64,000 nucleotides of DNA, taken from Puccinia triticina (Eukaryota; Basidiomycota; Pucciniomycetes; Pucciniales; Pucciniaceae). A program made the position numbers and the translations under genes. The DNA is taken from NCBI RefSeq assembly GCF_026914185.1, contig NC_070558.1:8627501-8691500 (forward strand), read 5' to 3'. The notes below the pieces were generated by a model. The model searched no databases. It was given only the letters and a program-made list of their open reading frames with translations, and was not told the origin of the DNA. Every line of letters begins with the position of its first letter. Position 1 is the stretch's first letter. Shown one piece after another: positions 33,160 to 42,582 of the stretch.

Positions 33160-34760
33160 AAAAAATGCCGGCCTTCAACGGGATCCTCCCGTGCTTTTCC
33201 CTTGCGGGTTAGAATCGCCTTACGACTGCTGCCAGGGAAGTCGCGCTCCCAACGTCCAGTTTCAAGGGAACAGAGCAAAATTTCAATGCGCCGACCGCTG
33301 GAATCCGGAAGGAGAATCTTCTCGCCAAAATGTCCCCCATATTCTAAAGTGACATTGAAATCCATGAGAAACGGTCGTCCAAGAATGACGGGGCCGTCCA
33401 TCCGAGTGATCCAAAAATGGCAGGTGCCCATCACCGTTTTTCCAATCTTGATGGGAACGTCCTCCGCGACTCCGACCAGCTCGCAGGCCTGGTTACCTAT
33501 GCCGTACACGGCAGAACTGAAATTCACTCGAGGACTAAGGTTCAGTTTCGTCGCCTTAGCATCCGAGATTAGATTCAACTGGGAGCCTGAATCCACCAAG
33601 GGTGCCGCATTGCCTTCGTCCTCGCCAAGCAAACAGGGTAGATACCCCAGCGGGCAGGAATACAAACGATTCTCTTCCTCTTCAGGCGGAGACTCCTCCA
33701 TGAGCGTTCCCAAAAGCACCTTCAGATCCTCCGAGTTGACCTCCACACGGCGCTTTGAGACCCAACGCTTCATACCGTCTGCAACCGCCGGTGCAACCGC
33801 ACACAATTCCGCGACCGTGACCGTCAATGGGAGGTCGGAAATCCTCTGGAGCATGCCTTCCACGGCTTTCGGATGATCTTTGGCTATACCCCTCTCGAAT
33901 CTGACTTTTGAAGGGCCCGAGTCGGATTTAGCGGGCGCCGGCGCCGAACTAGGTTCCGTCCGTGCCGGTTGTGATGGCTGCGCGGCAGACGAACGCTCGA
34001 AAAGCTCGGGTTCTACTTCCATGTCTTCGGCTTCGGATTCTGAACTAGGTGAAGGGGTTTTCTTTGGGGGTTTCCGGGCAGCAGAAGATGGAACCGCCGG
34101 GGCCTTGTAAGGTTTAGGGGCCTCATGCTTCTTGCGCGCTGGATCGGATTGATAGGAGCCTAAAAAAGATTGAGAGGACACGGCAGGGGGATACCACGGA
34201 TCCAAAGACCCGCAAGCTGCTCGATATTCAGTAGTCGCCGAGCTGGCCTGCGGTTGGAAGGATGCCACGACGTGGCGAATCGGACGAGAAGCATCGAACG
34301 GAATCAAGGCACCGTTTGGGAGGAAGAAGTTGGTACCTTTCTGCTCGACCAGCTTCTCCTCCTTATCCTTCTTGAGTTCGAAACAGCGGGCCGTGCCGTG
34401 GCCCTCGCGATGACAGTAATAACAGACTAACGGTCCGCGGGATGATGACGGAGTAGACGCAGCCGGTGTATTCGCAGACAACTCTTTCTTCAACCGCTGC
34501 TCGAAAGACTGAAGCATGCGTGAGATCTCGTCGACCGTAGCGGGAGTCTTAGGCTCAGAAGTCGCCTCCTTGGGCCTCCGGTCGGCCTCCATCTTGATCA
34601 TAACGTCATTTGACTCTTTGAACATCAACGCCGCCGGCTGGGAAGCTGGGGTGACCTTTTCGGAGGTGAAAGCCACCTCCTCTTCCATCTCCGCCTTTGC
34701 AGCGGCTCGCAGCTCCTTGAGCGCCGGCAGCAAATAGCGTCCATCCAGCGTCTTCACCAT
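33156..34760 (-). CDS. Gypsy-2 nucleocapsid-protease ORF
   Basis: Starts MVKTLDGRYLLPALKEL at an ATG 10 nt after the gag stop, in the +1 frame relative to gag. A CCHC knuckle CYYCHREGHGTARC lies near residue 113. A Pro/Ser/Glu-rich linker follows (KPYKAPAVPSSAARK, SESEAEDMEVEPELF). The aspartic protease is complete: APLVDSGSQLNLIS, then MGTCHFWITRMDGPVILGRP. It ends CGG CAT TTT TTA TAG, where T TTT TTA is a -1 slippery heptamer. No lesion seen in this ORF. Confidence 0.78.
   Translation of the reverse strand: MVKTLDGRYLLPALKELRAAAKAEMEEEVAFTSEKVTPASQPAALMFKESNDVMIKMEADRRPKEATSEPKTPATVDEISRMLQSFEQRLKKELSANTPAASTPSSSRGPLVCYYCHREGHGTARCFELKKDKEEKLVEQKGTNFFLPNGALIPFDASRPIRHVVASFQPQASSATTEYRAACGSLDPWYPPAVSSQSFLGSYQSDPARKKHEAPKPYKAPAVPSSAARKPPKKTPSPSSESEAEDMEVEPELFERSSAAQPSQPARTEPSSAPAPAKSDSGPSKVRFERGIAKDHPKAVEGMLQRISDLPLTVTVAELCAVAPAVADGMKRWVSKRRVEVNSEDLKVLLGTLMEESPPEEEENRLYSCPLGYLPCLLGEDEGNAAPLVDSGSQLNLISDAKATKLNLSPRVNFSSAVYGIGNQACELVGVAEDVPIKIGKTVMGTCHFWITRMDGPVILGRPFLMDFNVTLEYGGHFGEKILLPDSSGRRIEILLCSLETGRWERDFPGSSRKAILTRKGKAREDPVEGRHFL
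33159..33165 (-). promoter_or_regulatory. -1 frameshift slippery heptamer T TTT TTA
   Basis: In the protease frame the codons are CAT TTT TTA TAG. A -1 slip puts translation in the next frame (ATA GAT CAA GTT...), which is the RT frame (33159 minus 33102 is 57, a multiple of three) and has no stop up to RT. The heptamer X XXY YYZ and the stop right after it are the classic arrangement. Downstream GGACT...AGTCC could form a stem. Confidence 0.65.
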
Positions 34761-34770
34761 CTTCTTTTCC

Positions 34771-35280
34771 TTAAATGAGGTACGTCTTCATACGCTGCTG
34801 AAACCCGCTAGAGAAAGCAAAGAAAAAGTGATCCACCGCTAAGTCCTCCGATGAGAGATGCGCATACCGAATCAAATAGGATAAGACGACATCAAACGTG
34901 GACTTGAAGGACCGATAGGCATCCAGAGTGGAGACCCCTCCCTTAGCGGCCCACGACTCCCAAAGCGCCTGCAAGTCGGCCACCGTGTACCGAACGAGAT
35001 CCACTTGACCCCATCGCTCGAGCATCTGTTCTTTGAGCGCTGGCCAGGATTTGCTCGTGTAACCGCTCATGTCCCAAACGGCGTCCTTGAGATCCTCAGT
35101 GCCGAGAAACGACGTCACTTGAAGAACCATATCCTCCTCCGAAGCCCCATCCAAATCGGCCGCGAGCTCATATTCTCGAAGAAAAGCCTCAACTCGCGTG
35201 CCCATGAACTTCAAAGACCGGTCTTGAGGTTTGATCTTGACTCGCCAACTAGCGGGTTGTCCAGCTGGTGAGTCTTCCAT
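34771..35280 (-). CDS. Gypsy-2 gag capsid ORF
   Basis: The frame is open to 35583, but the likely start is the ATG at 35280 (MEDSPAGQPASW), since upstream codons lie in the leader and in a 95-bp module. 169 residues with a retrotran_gag-type fold signature: LKFMGTRVEAFLREYELAAD, MVLQVTSFLGTEDLKDAVWD, WPALKEQMLERWGQVD, and a C-terminal ...FSSGFQQRMKTYLI. Ends at TAA 34771-34773, just before the protease ORF ATG (stop to start distance 10 nt). The two ORFs are +1 relative to each other; either reinitiation, +1 recoding or an indel joins them. Confidence 0.72.
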   Translation of the reverse strand: MEDSPAGQPASWRVKIKPQDRSLKFMGTRVEAFLREYELAADLDGASEEDMVLQVTSFLGTEDLKDAVWDMSGYTSKSWPALKEQMLERWGQVDLVRYTVADLQALWESWAAKGGVSTLDAYRSFKSTFDVVLSYLIRYAHLSSEDLAVDHFFFAFSSGFQQRMKTYLI

Positions 35281-35342
35281 CTTGTTACGCAGCCGGAGAG
35301 GGAAACGGGGAGTCGAAAAAAAAATAGGCGATCGGATCCGGG

Positions 35343-35448
35343 GTGGCTCACAGCAGTGGCAGATGTAATGCTTGACGACTCGTAGATAGAAACCCTGGAG
35401 GTGCAACTTTGGATGGAACTTGCTTTTGTTCCTCCAAACCTCCGCGAA
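35343..35448 (-). repeat. Gypsy-2 internal module, copy 4
   Basis: In the 5' leader before gag. Same layout as the other copies, with GCAAGT in place of GTAAGT. The four copies thus sit at the borders leader/gag, in the PR/RT linker (two) and after integrase. Confidence 0.7.
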
Positions 35449-35611
35449 CAAAAAAAACCAATTGCCTACGACGCCCGAAAGAGTCGTCCAAGATAAGGAT
35501 CTAACAAACAGAGAAGAAGAAAATCCGGAAGAAAGAACCGGAGAAACACTGAGATAAAGGATTTGAAAGAGAGAGCACCTCAACCGCCGATCGTCTCGAA
35601 ATCCGCAAGGG

Positions 35612-35661
35612 CGAGACTGTAAATCTTGAGGTCGCTGGTTCGATCCCGGCTCGGGGGACCA
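35612..35661 (+). other. tRNA-Tyr-like 3' half forming Gypsy-2 primer site
   Basis: 50 nt read as a tRNA 3' half on the plus strand: anticodon arm with loop CTGTAAA (anticodon GTA, Tyr), variable region, T arm GCTGG-TTCGATC-CCGGC, acceptor strand TCGGGGG, then ACCA. Two bases later the 5' LTR starts. The minus strand is therefore the primer site, but it extends far past the usual 10-18 nt. No matching 5' half is present, so it is not an intact tRNA gene. Confidence 0.7.
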
Positions 35662-35663
35662 AA

Positions 35664-36489
35664 TGTGGAACTCCGACCGGTGCTGGGCCGTCGGCAGTTA
35701 CTGGAAGGGAATGTGCGCTGCTAGGCGCTGCCTTCGAGGTGGTCCGAGGGAGATTCTAGGATTCGAGTGACAGCGGAAGTTTTTGGGGGGGGATTTGTTA
35801 TGAGACGACGGGGGGGTAGATTCCCGTCGGCGGTAATTTGTTTTGTTGAGGATCTGAGAGAAGCAGCCGGCGAACTGGGCCGGGAAACGTGATCTAAAAG
35901 AAGAGGGGAAAGGATCGGCGCAGGCTGAGAGGAATGACTCAGAAACCCCGCGAGTATATCTGAACTAGGATCAATAAGCTTTCTGATTCGAAGTGACGAG
36001 ATGATCTGATAAAATTTGGGTTCAGACGAAGTCTCATGCCGTCCCCTGCGCCTAAGCTCCGAAGAACTTAAACTTCAGGGATGATGACAATCTTGTGACA
36101 GGTCATCACAACCACCCGCGCGCCTACGCGCGCGCCACAACTGAAAAGGAAAGGACACAACAACTAAAAGGCTAAGAAAAAAAAACCAACCCACCACACT
36201 CTAACCATCCAACGCGCGCAGTATGAAACAAAAGAGGAGACAACATGAAAGAAGAATTGAAACAACAAAGGAAGAAAAAGGAGGAGTAACAAACATCTAA
36301 GAAAATAAGATCAAGGAGCCAAAAGAAAGAAAATCCGCCAGAAGGAAGCCGCTGGTCCTGAAACGCCTTGATGATTCCACCGCGCGCGACGCGCGCTGAT
36401 TGATCTTGAGGACCCGCGAGCTGATGTCTTGACATCTGAAAGCTTGAGAAATCCGCCGCGCCACAGGCACCACGTAAATAGCCACCACA
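35664..36489 (-). repeat. Gypsy-2 5' LTR
   Basis: 826 bp, 7 substitutions from the 3' LTR, no indel. Followed by the TSD GCGT and the last 11 bp of the Copia-2 LTR. Confidence 0.95.
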
Positions 36490-36509
36490 GCGTGTAATCT
36501 CACAAATTG

Positions 36510-36770
36510 CAGGGGAAAGGAGAGCTAGCTTTGAGAGATCAGTATCTCTGCCATCTACAACTGAGGGAAAAGAGGAGGAGAGATGAGAAGAGAGAAAGAG
36601 GACATACCTAGCTTTGAGAGATCAGTATCTCTGCAGAGCTAGGTAGGTGAGGAGGAGCCAGGACTATATGGGTCCTGCTCTGTGTCTTGTGATATTTTTG
36701 TGACACCTTGGGAGGGGGCTCACAATATGTCACAGGGCCACAGGACAGGCGCCACCCCTGGGGTCTATGT
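36510..36770. other. Unassigned sequence with a 25-bp direct repeat
   Basis: AGCTTTGAGAGATCAGTATC plus TCTGC occurs twice, near 36526 and 36611, with a purine-rich spacer. No gene. Confidence 0.5.
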
Positions 36771-36778
36771 GAGCCGCA

Positions 36779-37233
36779 TAGAGATGGCACTTGGCACCCG
36801 CCGGCGGGTACCCACCACACTTCAGCACATAATTCTATGCGCTTGCAGGTACCAACGGTGCAACAAGTACAATACATGTAATTGTATTTCACTGTATCAT
36901 ATTGGAAAAATATCAAAATAAATGCATCTGTATTGTAATTTTTTCCAAAAACTGTACATATGTATCATTGGAATTGTTGGGTGAAACCAATACAAAACGT
37001 ATTTATTGTAATTGAATGTATCTGCATGAAAATATGATACAATGTATAGTCTATACAATACATGTATTGTAATTGTTGCAGCGTTGCAGGTACCCATTGC
37101 GCCCGTGCAGCTCCCTGCATGTATTTTTACTAAAATGGATCCCCTGGCACCCGCGATGGGCGCCTGCAGGCGCGTAGAATTATGTGCTGAAGTATGACAG
37201 GTACCCGCTGGCGGGTGCCAAGTACCATCTCTA
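36779..37233. mobile_element. hAT-type MITE, 455 bp
   Basis: Termini TAGAGATGGCACTTGGCACC and its near complement, with the 8-bp TSD GAGCCGCA (36771-36778 and 37234-37241). The interior is AT-rich and palindromic around TACAATACATG. No ORF. A shorter copy with the same ends lies at 55347-55560. Confidence 0.8.
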
Positions 37234-37489
37234 GAGCCGCAGCTTCACAACTCCAAACCCGCTTTCCGGCCCTTGGGCCCCCAACCCCAGGGGAGCTCTC
37301 AATTCCCGACCGGTACATATCCGCGCGGGTATCCGCTCACACACGGAGGCATCCGCCAGCGGATACGGATTCCAGAAATTGGGAAAAAACGGCCTTGGAT
37401 ACCCAAACACAAGCGGGTATCCGGATTCAAATCAACCACCTCTATCACAGGCTACCTAGCTGTGGGGGCAGTATCTCTGGGAGGTACCC

Positions 37490-37627
37490 AGTTACCACAC
37501 CTCTTTTTTCAAAAAAACTGGCACCTCATACCGCACCCGGCACCGCCGGACGGGTGCGCAGCGGGTTCAAGGGGTACCTGCCAAGTGGTGCGGGGTACCC
37601 CCCAACAGGTACCAATTGTTCATCTTT
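37490..37627. mobile_element. hAT-like right terminus
   Basis: GGTACC/GGGTACC-rich segment ending ATTGTTCATCTTTA, the complement of the TAAAGATGAACAAT end at 21637. Left end not found. Confidence 0.4.
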
Positions 37628-37639
37628 AGGGGAGGGGGA

Positions 37640-37725
37640 GGAGTGGGGCTACCAGGATTTGAACTGGGGACCTGCATGCCAAGAGCAGCTTGCAAGGGGT
37701 TGGCAATGGACTTCCCCCATAAATA
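37640..37725 (-). repeat. tRNA-like sequence, possible SINE head
   Basis: On the minus strand: a B-box-like AGTTCAAATCC in a CCCAG-loop-CTGG arm followed by TAGCCCC, preceded by CTCTTGGCATGCAGG resembling a tRNA-Ala anticodon region. The D arm is poor, so not a functional tRNA. Confidence 0.35.
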
Positions 37726-37729
37726 GACC

Positions 37730-38067
37730 ATCTTGGCCTCTTGGGTCATCTGACTTGATTCCCTTGCTTTGGGGGGCCTGGGTTGGCGCAAAGCACCCTT
37801 GCACAGAGCGTGATCTCCAAAGGAGGGACTTGAAGGTACACCACAGGCTGAATGGGTTGTCTTGGGGATGCATGTTGGGAGGTCATTTGGATGCAACTCC
37901 TGTGGCAGAGCAAAAAGCATCCCCAGGATTCAAATAGTCAAACTACACGTTGGACATCTTTTCAAAATTGTCCTGAGGTTATCTTCTGGATGCTAAAAAG
38001 CCATCCTCAACTGCATCCTCAGGATGCATGTCTGCCCACCAAGACCACAAACAAGCCTAGACTCAGG
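37730..38067. other. Unassigned, TCCTCAGGATGC-type palindromic words
   Basis: Many CATCCTCAG/CTGAGGATG words (37860-38030 and again 38380-38620), inverted with respect to each other. No gene. Confidence 0.4.
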
Positions 38068-38069
38068 CA

Positions 38070-38140
38070 GGATTGAACCACCAACCTCTAGCAACCCTGC
38101 TGGAAATCAATTGCCTTCTGCTACCCCCTGGTGACATTAG
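38070..38140 (-). repeat. tRNA-like sequence, possible SINE head
   Basis: Minus strand has an A-box-like GGTAGCAGAAGG and a B-box GGTTCAATCC about 45 nt apart. The extended middle resembles a class II tRNA but no acceptor stem forms. Confidence 0.35.
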
Positions 38141-38159
38141 AGATGGCCATTTTGCACCT

Positions 38160-38188
38160 GTTGCTGATGTCACCGTGACATCAGCAAC
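38160..38188. repeat. 29-bp near-perfect palindrome
   Basis: GTTGCTGATGTCAC, one C, then its exact complement. Lies in unassigned repeat sequence. Confidence 0.8.
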
Positions 38189-38189
38189 A

Positions 38190-39423
38190 CCCCCACACCC
38201 GGGAGCAGGCAACCACATGAGCTGGTCAGCAAGCCCAAGAGGTTTAGGGACAGTACTGGCTGCTTTAGCAGCAAGGTGGGTGGTGTGGGAGAGCTTACCA
38301 ACTTGCCTATCAACATTTCTCATGCGGAGGTTGCATGTGAAGTCATACATAATCCATGTAGCTTCACAAATTCCTCAAAGTGATCCTTGGGACACCTTGA
38401 TAAAGAGTGTCATGAGGATTGGTGTTCAAAATCCTCCTCAGGACAACTTTTCAAAGTGTATCCTGATGATGGGTTTTTCTGGGCTCAATGATGCATCCTT
38501 GGGATGCTGTTGGTGCAGATGGGTCCTCAGGATGCTTGTGAGGGGGACCAATGGTGACATGGGTGTCCTCAGGACAGGGGTTACTTTTAAACAAAAGAAT
38601 CCTTGGGACAGGCCCAAATATTAGATACGGGTCCCTTGGTGTAATCACACAATTTTGGCATGAGGGATTTAACCCTTTTGGTGGGAGTATCCCGTTCCCC
38701 TTTCCGGTGTCTTCCCCCTTCAATTACTTCACACCTGTGGCACCAGATTGAAAGCCTGAATTTTCTCTTCCTTTTGGTGCCAATCAAATCTTTTTTCCTC
38801 CTCACACTGTTATCCCTTTCCCATTTTTGAGTGTTTTGCCACAACTGTGTATGTGAATTCCCCAAAATTCCATGTGGATTCAATTAAGATACAGAATTCC
38901 ATCCTCCAACCACCTCCGCTTCTGGGGGATGGCAAGACTTCCCCTTTGGTGTACTTTGCACCATTTCCAGAGTACATTGAAGCTGAGATGCTCAGCTATC
39001 CTCAGCGCTTCAGATCGCTGACTCACAATGAGTGCGCGCTGTGTAATGTCAATTTGATTAAAAAAGTTGGCCAAAAGCCACAATTTTCCTGAAGCTCTCA
39101 CGCGGAAGAACCCCGAAAACTCATTAGTTGGGATTTGGGAATGGGAGATGCTTCGCATTGGGGTGCCGAGGTGCTCTGCACCCCCAGTCGCGCGAGGCTT
39201 TTAAGTCAGTGGGTCATCCTGATTAGCTAGTTCTCTGTCGCCTACATCCCACGAGAACCGATTCTCGCAAGAAACAAACCAGCACAGGGCGTGTTGGGAT
39301 AGAATTTACATGAATACAAAAGGGTATGTCTGGATGTCAATATTTTCGCCTTGCGCGCATTTACTCAAGACTGACCGTTGGTTCAATCTCTGTAGACTTT
39401 CAACCATCTCGTGAGAGTAAACG
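38190..39423. other. Unassigned sequence and 5' flank of AP-3 beta gene
   Basis: 38190-38650 is palindromic CCTCAGGA repeat; 38650-39300 shows no repeat or gene. The last 120 bp before 39424 are AT-moderate and presumably hold the promoter; no TATA box seen. Confidence 0.4.
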
Positions 39424-42319
39424 ATGGACCTATCGACGCTTGCAAGCCATGCCCAGAAGTTATCGGCACGACTGTCGGAAAACTTGGCCGAACGCACAAA
39501 GGATCTCGGTCTAGATCCGGAATATAATCTTTCCAACCCATCTAGCACTCTCAACAACAAGCTTCCGATCTTGGCCCATGCCCAGGGACTCTTAGGAAAC
39601 TCAACCCCTTATTGGGAGAGACTGAGTGAGCTCACAAGTGTCCAGGGCGAATCGGAGACTAAGAGGTTATTGGGCAGTAAGTCTGAATCTGATCGAGTCG
39701 AAGGTTTAAAGAGAGTCACGGTTGTATGTGCTTTTTCGATTAATTCAATAGAAAAATGGACAGGAGCTCACAATCTTATTTGCTTCTTCCCTTTTGATGA
39801 TCCAGCTCATGTGCCGAAACAGACCGGTACTTTCATTTTTCCCATTCGTAACCAATTGTCTTCATCCGTCAACTTCATCGACGGCCAATGGATCGTACCA
39901 CTCAACTGCTTCACATTCCTTCACGATCAGACATCTAGTCTCAATTTACATCCTGCAACATTCTCATCTGTCGCCCGATCTTGCCCTACTATCAGTGAAT
40001 GCCTGGCAAAAGGATTTCTCAGATTCAAGTCCGATCATCCGCGCCCTTGCTTTGAAAACTCTTGCAGGAATGGCTCTCGAATCCGTCTTACCTCTCGTCG
40101 TAGTCACCATCAACCGGTTAGCAAATGATCCGAATTGGTTCGTCAAACGGACCGTCGCCGAAGCCTTGATTACAGTCCATCAGATGGACCCAGAGACCTA
40201 TCGGGAAAAGTTGATCGAAGGACCCGTGGAACGCCTCTTGCAAGATCGGTCCCCACTCGTTCTTGGTGCGGCCGTGACAGCATGGGAGGCAATCTGCCCC
40301 GAGAGGTGGGATCTACTCCACCGGCGATTTCGGCCGCTGTGTTGGACCCTTGTTGATGCAGACGAAAATGGACAACATGTGATCATGCGTACCTTAACTC
40401 GATATGTACGGGTACACTTTACCAATCCAGAAAAGCCCTCTGATTCCAACACGCCGTTAGATCCAGATCTCGAACTGTTTTTGAATTCCGTCACCACACT
40501 CTTCCAATCTCGCAGCTCTTCAGTCGTCGTCGCTGTCACGAACGTCTTCATCTTTTTGGCTCCCCTGGATCGTCTAAAGACGGTCGTCCCAGATTTGATG
40601 AGATTGGTTGAGGAGAAAGCATCTGAGCGCGAAGATGAATCCCTCTTGGTAGTCCTGCATCAGGTTTATCAGATCATCAAATTCACATCCAACAAGCTGA
40701 AAAAATCACACTTGTTCTCGGACCATCTTAGCAGCTTCGGGATATGCTCTACTTCGGACTCCCAAGCAGTTAAACTCACTAAGCTGAAAATTTTAACAAC
40801 ATTTTTATCTCTCAATGATCGGAGCGTCCAGCTAAGAATTCTGTCGGAACTGAAATTCTGCACCCGAGATCTTCATGAAGAGTTTGCCAAACAAGTTATT
40901 CAGACAATTGGTCAAATGATTATGATGACCACTGCCAAAGTACAACAAGAAGCCTTGGGCGTGTTAATCGAACTGGCAAAAACTGGTCAGAGTGAGTACC
41001 TGGAATCGAAATTTCCTGTCTACACACTTGACATTTAAAGGGTTATACTCAAGACGTCATTTCTTCTTTTTATAGTTAAACAGAGATGCAAATCGGTCGA
41101 AATACTTCGGGCCCTACTGTCCTCAGATCTGAGGACTATCACCGCCATATTGCCTGATCTTCAAAGGCTCAAGGGAGATCTCATTCAACTACTTGTCCAT
41201 AACAAGATCCAGCAGGACAGCGCTCGAGCCAATATCTATCGCTTGGTTTCTGAGATTGAATTTCGATCGGAAACTCCCAACCCCAGTTTTATACATTTTT
41301 ACAAATATTCGATTTGGAACTTTGTGAACGAAGGACTTCGATGCAAGTTTCAGATCCTCTCACTGGTATCCAAATCGTTGCTGATGATCACAATACGGAG
41401 ACAACAAGATGACGCATCGATGTCTTCAGTTTTGTTTGATCAGCGCCGGTCGTATCAGCTAGGGTTTGATCATCTCATGCGGCTAGCACGATACGACACC
41501 GACTTTATCGTCCGAGATCGTGCACGTTTCTTACAGGGTCTACTAACGTCCACTCAAGGCCTGACACTTGAAGAACCAAAAGAGTTTGGATTGGTCGAAG
41601 TCCATGAGCACGACGAGTATCATGACGAGACAATCGCTCTGCTCGACGAACACACCGCCTTCGCTCGAGGTCATCACCTCTCTTCTGGACATGAGCCTTC
41701 CTCCTGCAGCATCGACCAAGAACCGATGAAGAAAATCGGCCTTGAGGAGTTGAAGAAGATCTTATTTCTTGATCCCTCATCCGAGCCTGTCAATATGGAT
41801 GATCATCAAGGGCAAAGTGACTTTGAGGCAAACTCGTTAATTCGGATGGCAGGATTGAACTGGGGCGAGAGAGGGAATTTTAACTCCGGCAGTTGGAGGT
41901 ATCTGGATTGGAATACGGTTCCGGCTTGGTCCCAGAGCGCACTGGATCCAATGTTGAGAGAGCCCGAGGACGGGCAGGAGAAGAGTCAAGGCCCATCGAC
42001 TCAGCACCCCTCAGCCTTCCACCAACGTGTCTCGAATCTGTCCGGAAGTTCGACGAACGAGCAAAAGAGGATGGGTGGCCAATCGAAGTTCAAAGAGAAA
42101 GTGGTCTTAATCCCCACAGGCTCTGACGACGAGCTCGGTTCCACTATTGCTAGACCTTCAGGGGCCGGTGGAAGCGGACACAGGAATCTCGAAGATTTCT
42201 TGCAAAGTAGTGCGGATGAAGATAGTGACTCGCAGGAAGAAGACGAGGATGAATCCGGGGAAGATGAAGATGAAAGTGGAAGTGAAAATGAAAATGAAAA
42301 TGGCCACGAACATCATTGA
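39424..42319 (+). CDS. AP-3 adaptor complex subunit beta
   Basis: Large subunit of the AP-3 coat, which sorts cargo from Golgi/endosome to vacuole. Exons 39424-39723, 39806-40991, 41076-42319; introns of 82 and 84 nt with GT-AG ends, phases 0 and 1. Product 909 residues. The N-terminal adaptin region has AP-3 beta hallmarks: VEGLKRVTV, LVSIYILQHSHLSPDLALLSVNAWQKD (cut here), SPIIRALALKTLAGM, and NWFVKRTVAEALITVHQMD, followed by HEAT/ARM-like helices. The C-terminus is the acidic Ser-rich hinge typical of beta-3 (residues ~840-909, EEDEDESGEDEDESGSENEN). The start ATG is in a good context (AACGATGG) and the protein begins MDLSTLASHAQKLSARLSEN. Yeast homologue Apl6. Intact. Confidence 0.88.
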
Positions 42320-42580
42320 CCCCCACAATTAAAACAAAGAGGGGCAACACATCAGCAGAAGATTTATTCTTTTACTCTCCTTGACATTTCTCATGTTTAT
42401 TTGATAGTTATTTATTCAATTGTCCTCTTTACCATTAAACATTGTTGTTTTTCATACTGATATTACTAGAGCTTAGGTTGTTTTCCCTTCATCTTGATAC
42501 GGGCTCAGTCATCCCTCAACTTCAGCTAGAGTGATCAAAACTGTATGAGAGCATATATTGTCATACTAGGGGACACCATG
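42320..42580. other. 3' flank of AP-3 beta gene
   Basis: AT-rich, with several AATAAA-like words; no gene seen. Confidence 0.4.
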
Positions 42581-42582
42581 TA

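Larger units (their letters stand above)
28086..36489 (-). mobile_element. Gypsy-2: Ty3/gypsy retrotransposon nested in Copia-2 LTR
   Basis: LTRs of 826 bp at 28086-28911 and 35664-36489, with 7 differences (0.85%). Flanked by GCGT (28082-28085 and 36490-36493), a 4-bp TSD. Minus-strand order: 5' LTR, tRNA-Tyr-like primer site, gag, knuckle plus protease, -1 shift site, linker with repeats, RT, RNase H, integrase, 3' LTR. Integrase follows RT, as in Ty3/gypsy. A TAG splits RT from RNase H. Confidence 0.93.
22343..36504 (-). mobile_element. Copia-2: Ty1/copia retrotransposon, 5' LTR split by Gypsy-2
   Basis: LTRs of 781 bp: intact at 22343-23123, and 27316-28085 plus 36494-36504 on the other side of the Gypsy-2 insertion. 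TSD AATTG at 22338-22342 and 36505-36509. Internal order on the minus strand is primer site, gag, protease, integrase, RT, RNase H, polypurine tract. The two LTRs differ at one base only (23094 T versus 28066 C). Gag/pol nevertheless has a frame break, a changed protease Asp and two in-frame TGAs. Confidence 0.93.

Noticed and set aside
35612..35661. A functional tRNA-Tyr gene
   Set aside because: Only the 3' half is present, CCA is encoded and it abuts an LTR, so it is a primer site.
38073..38624. 183-codon plus-strand ORF
   Set aside because: Runs through tRNA-like and palindromic repeats; no domain.
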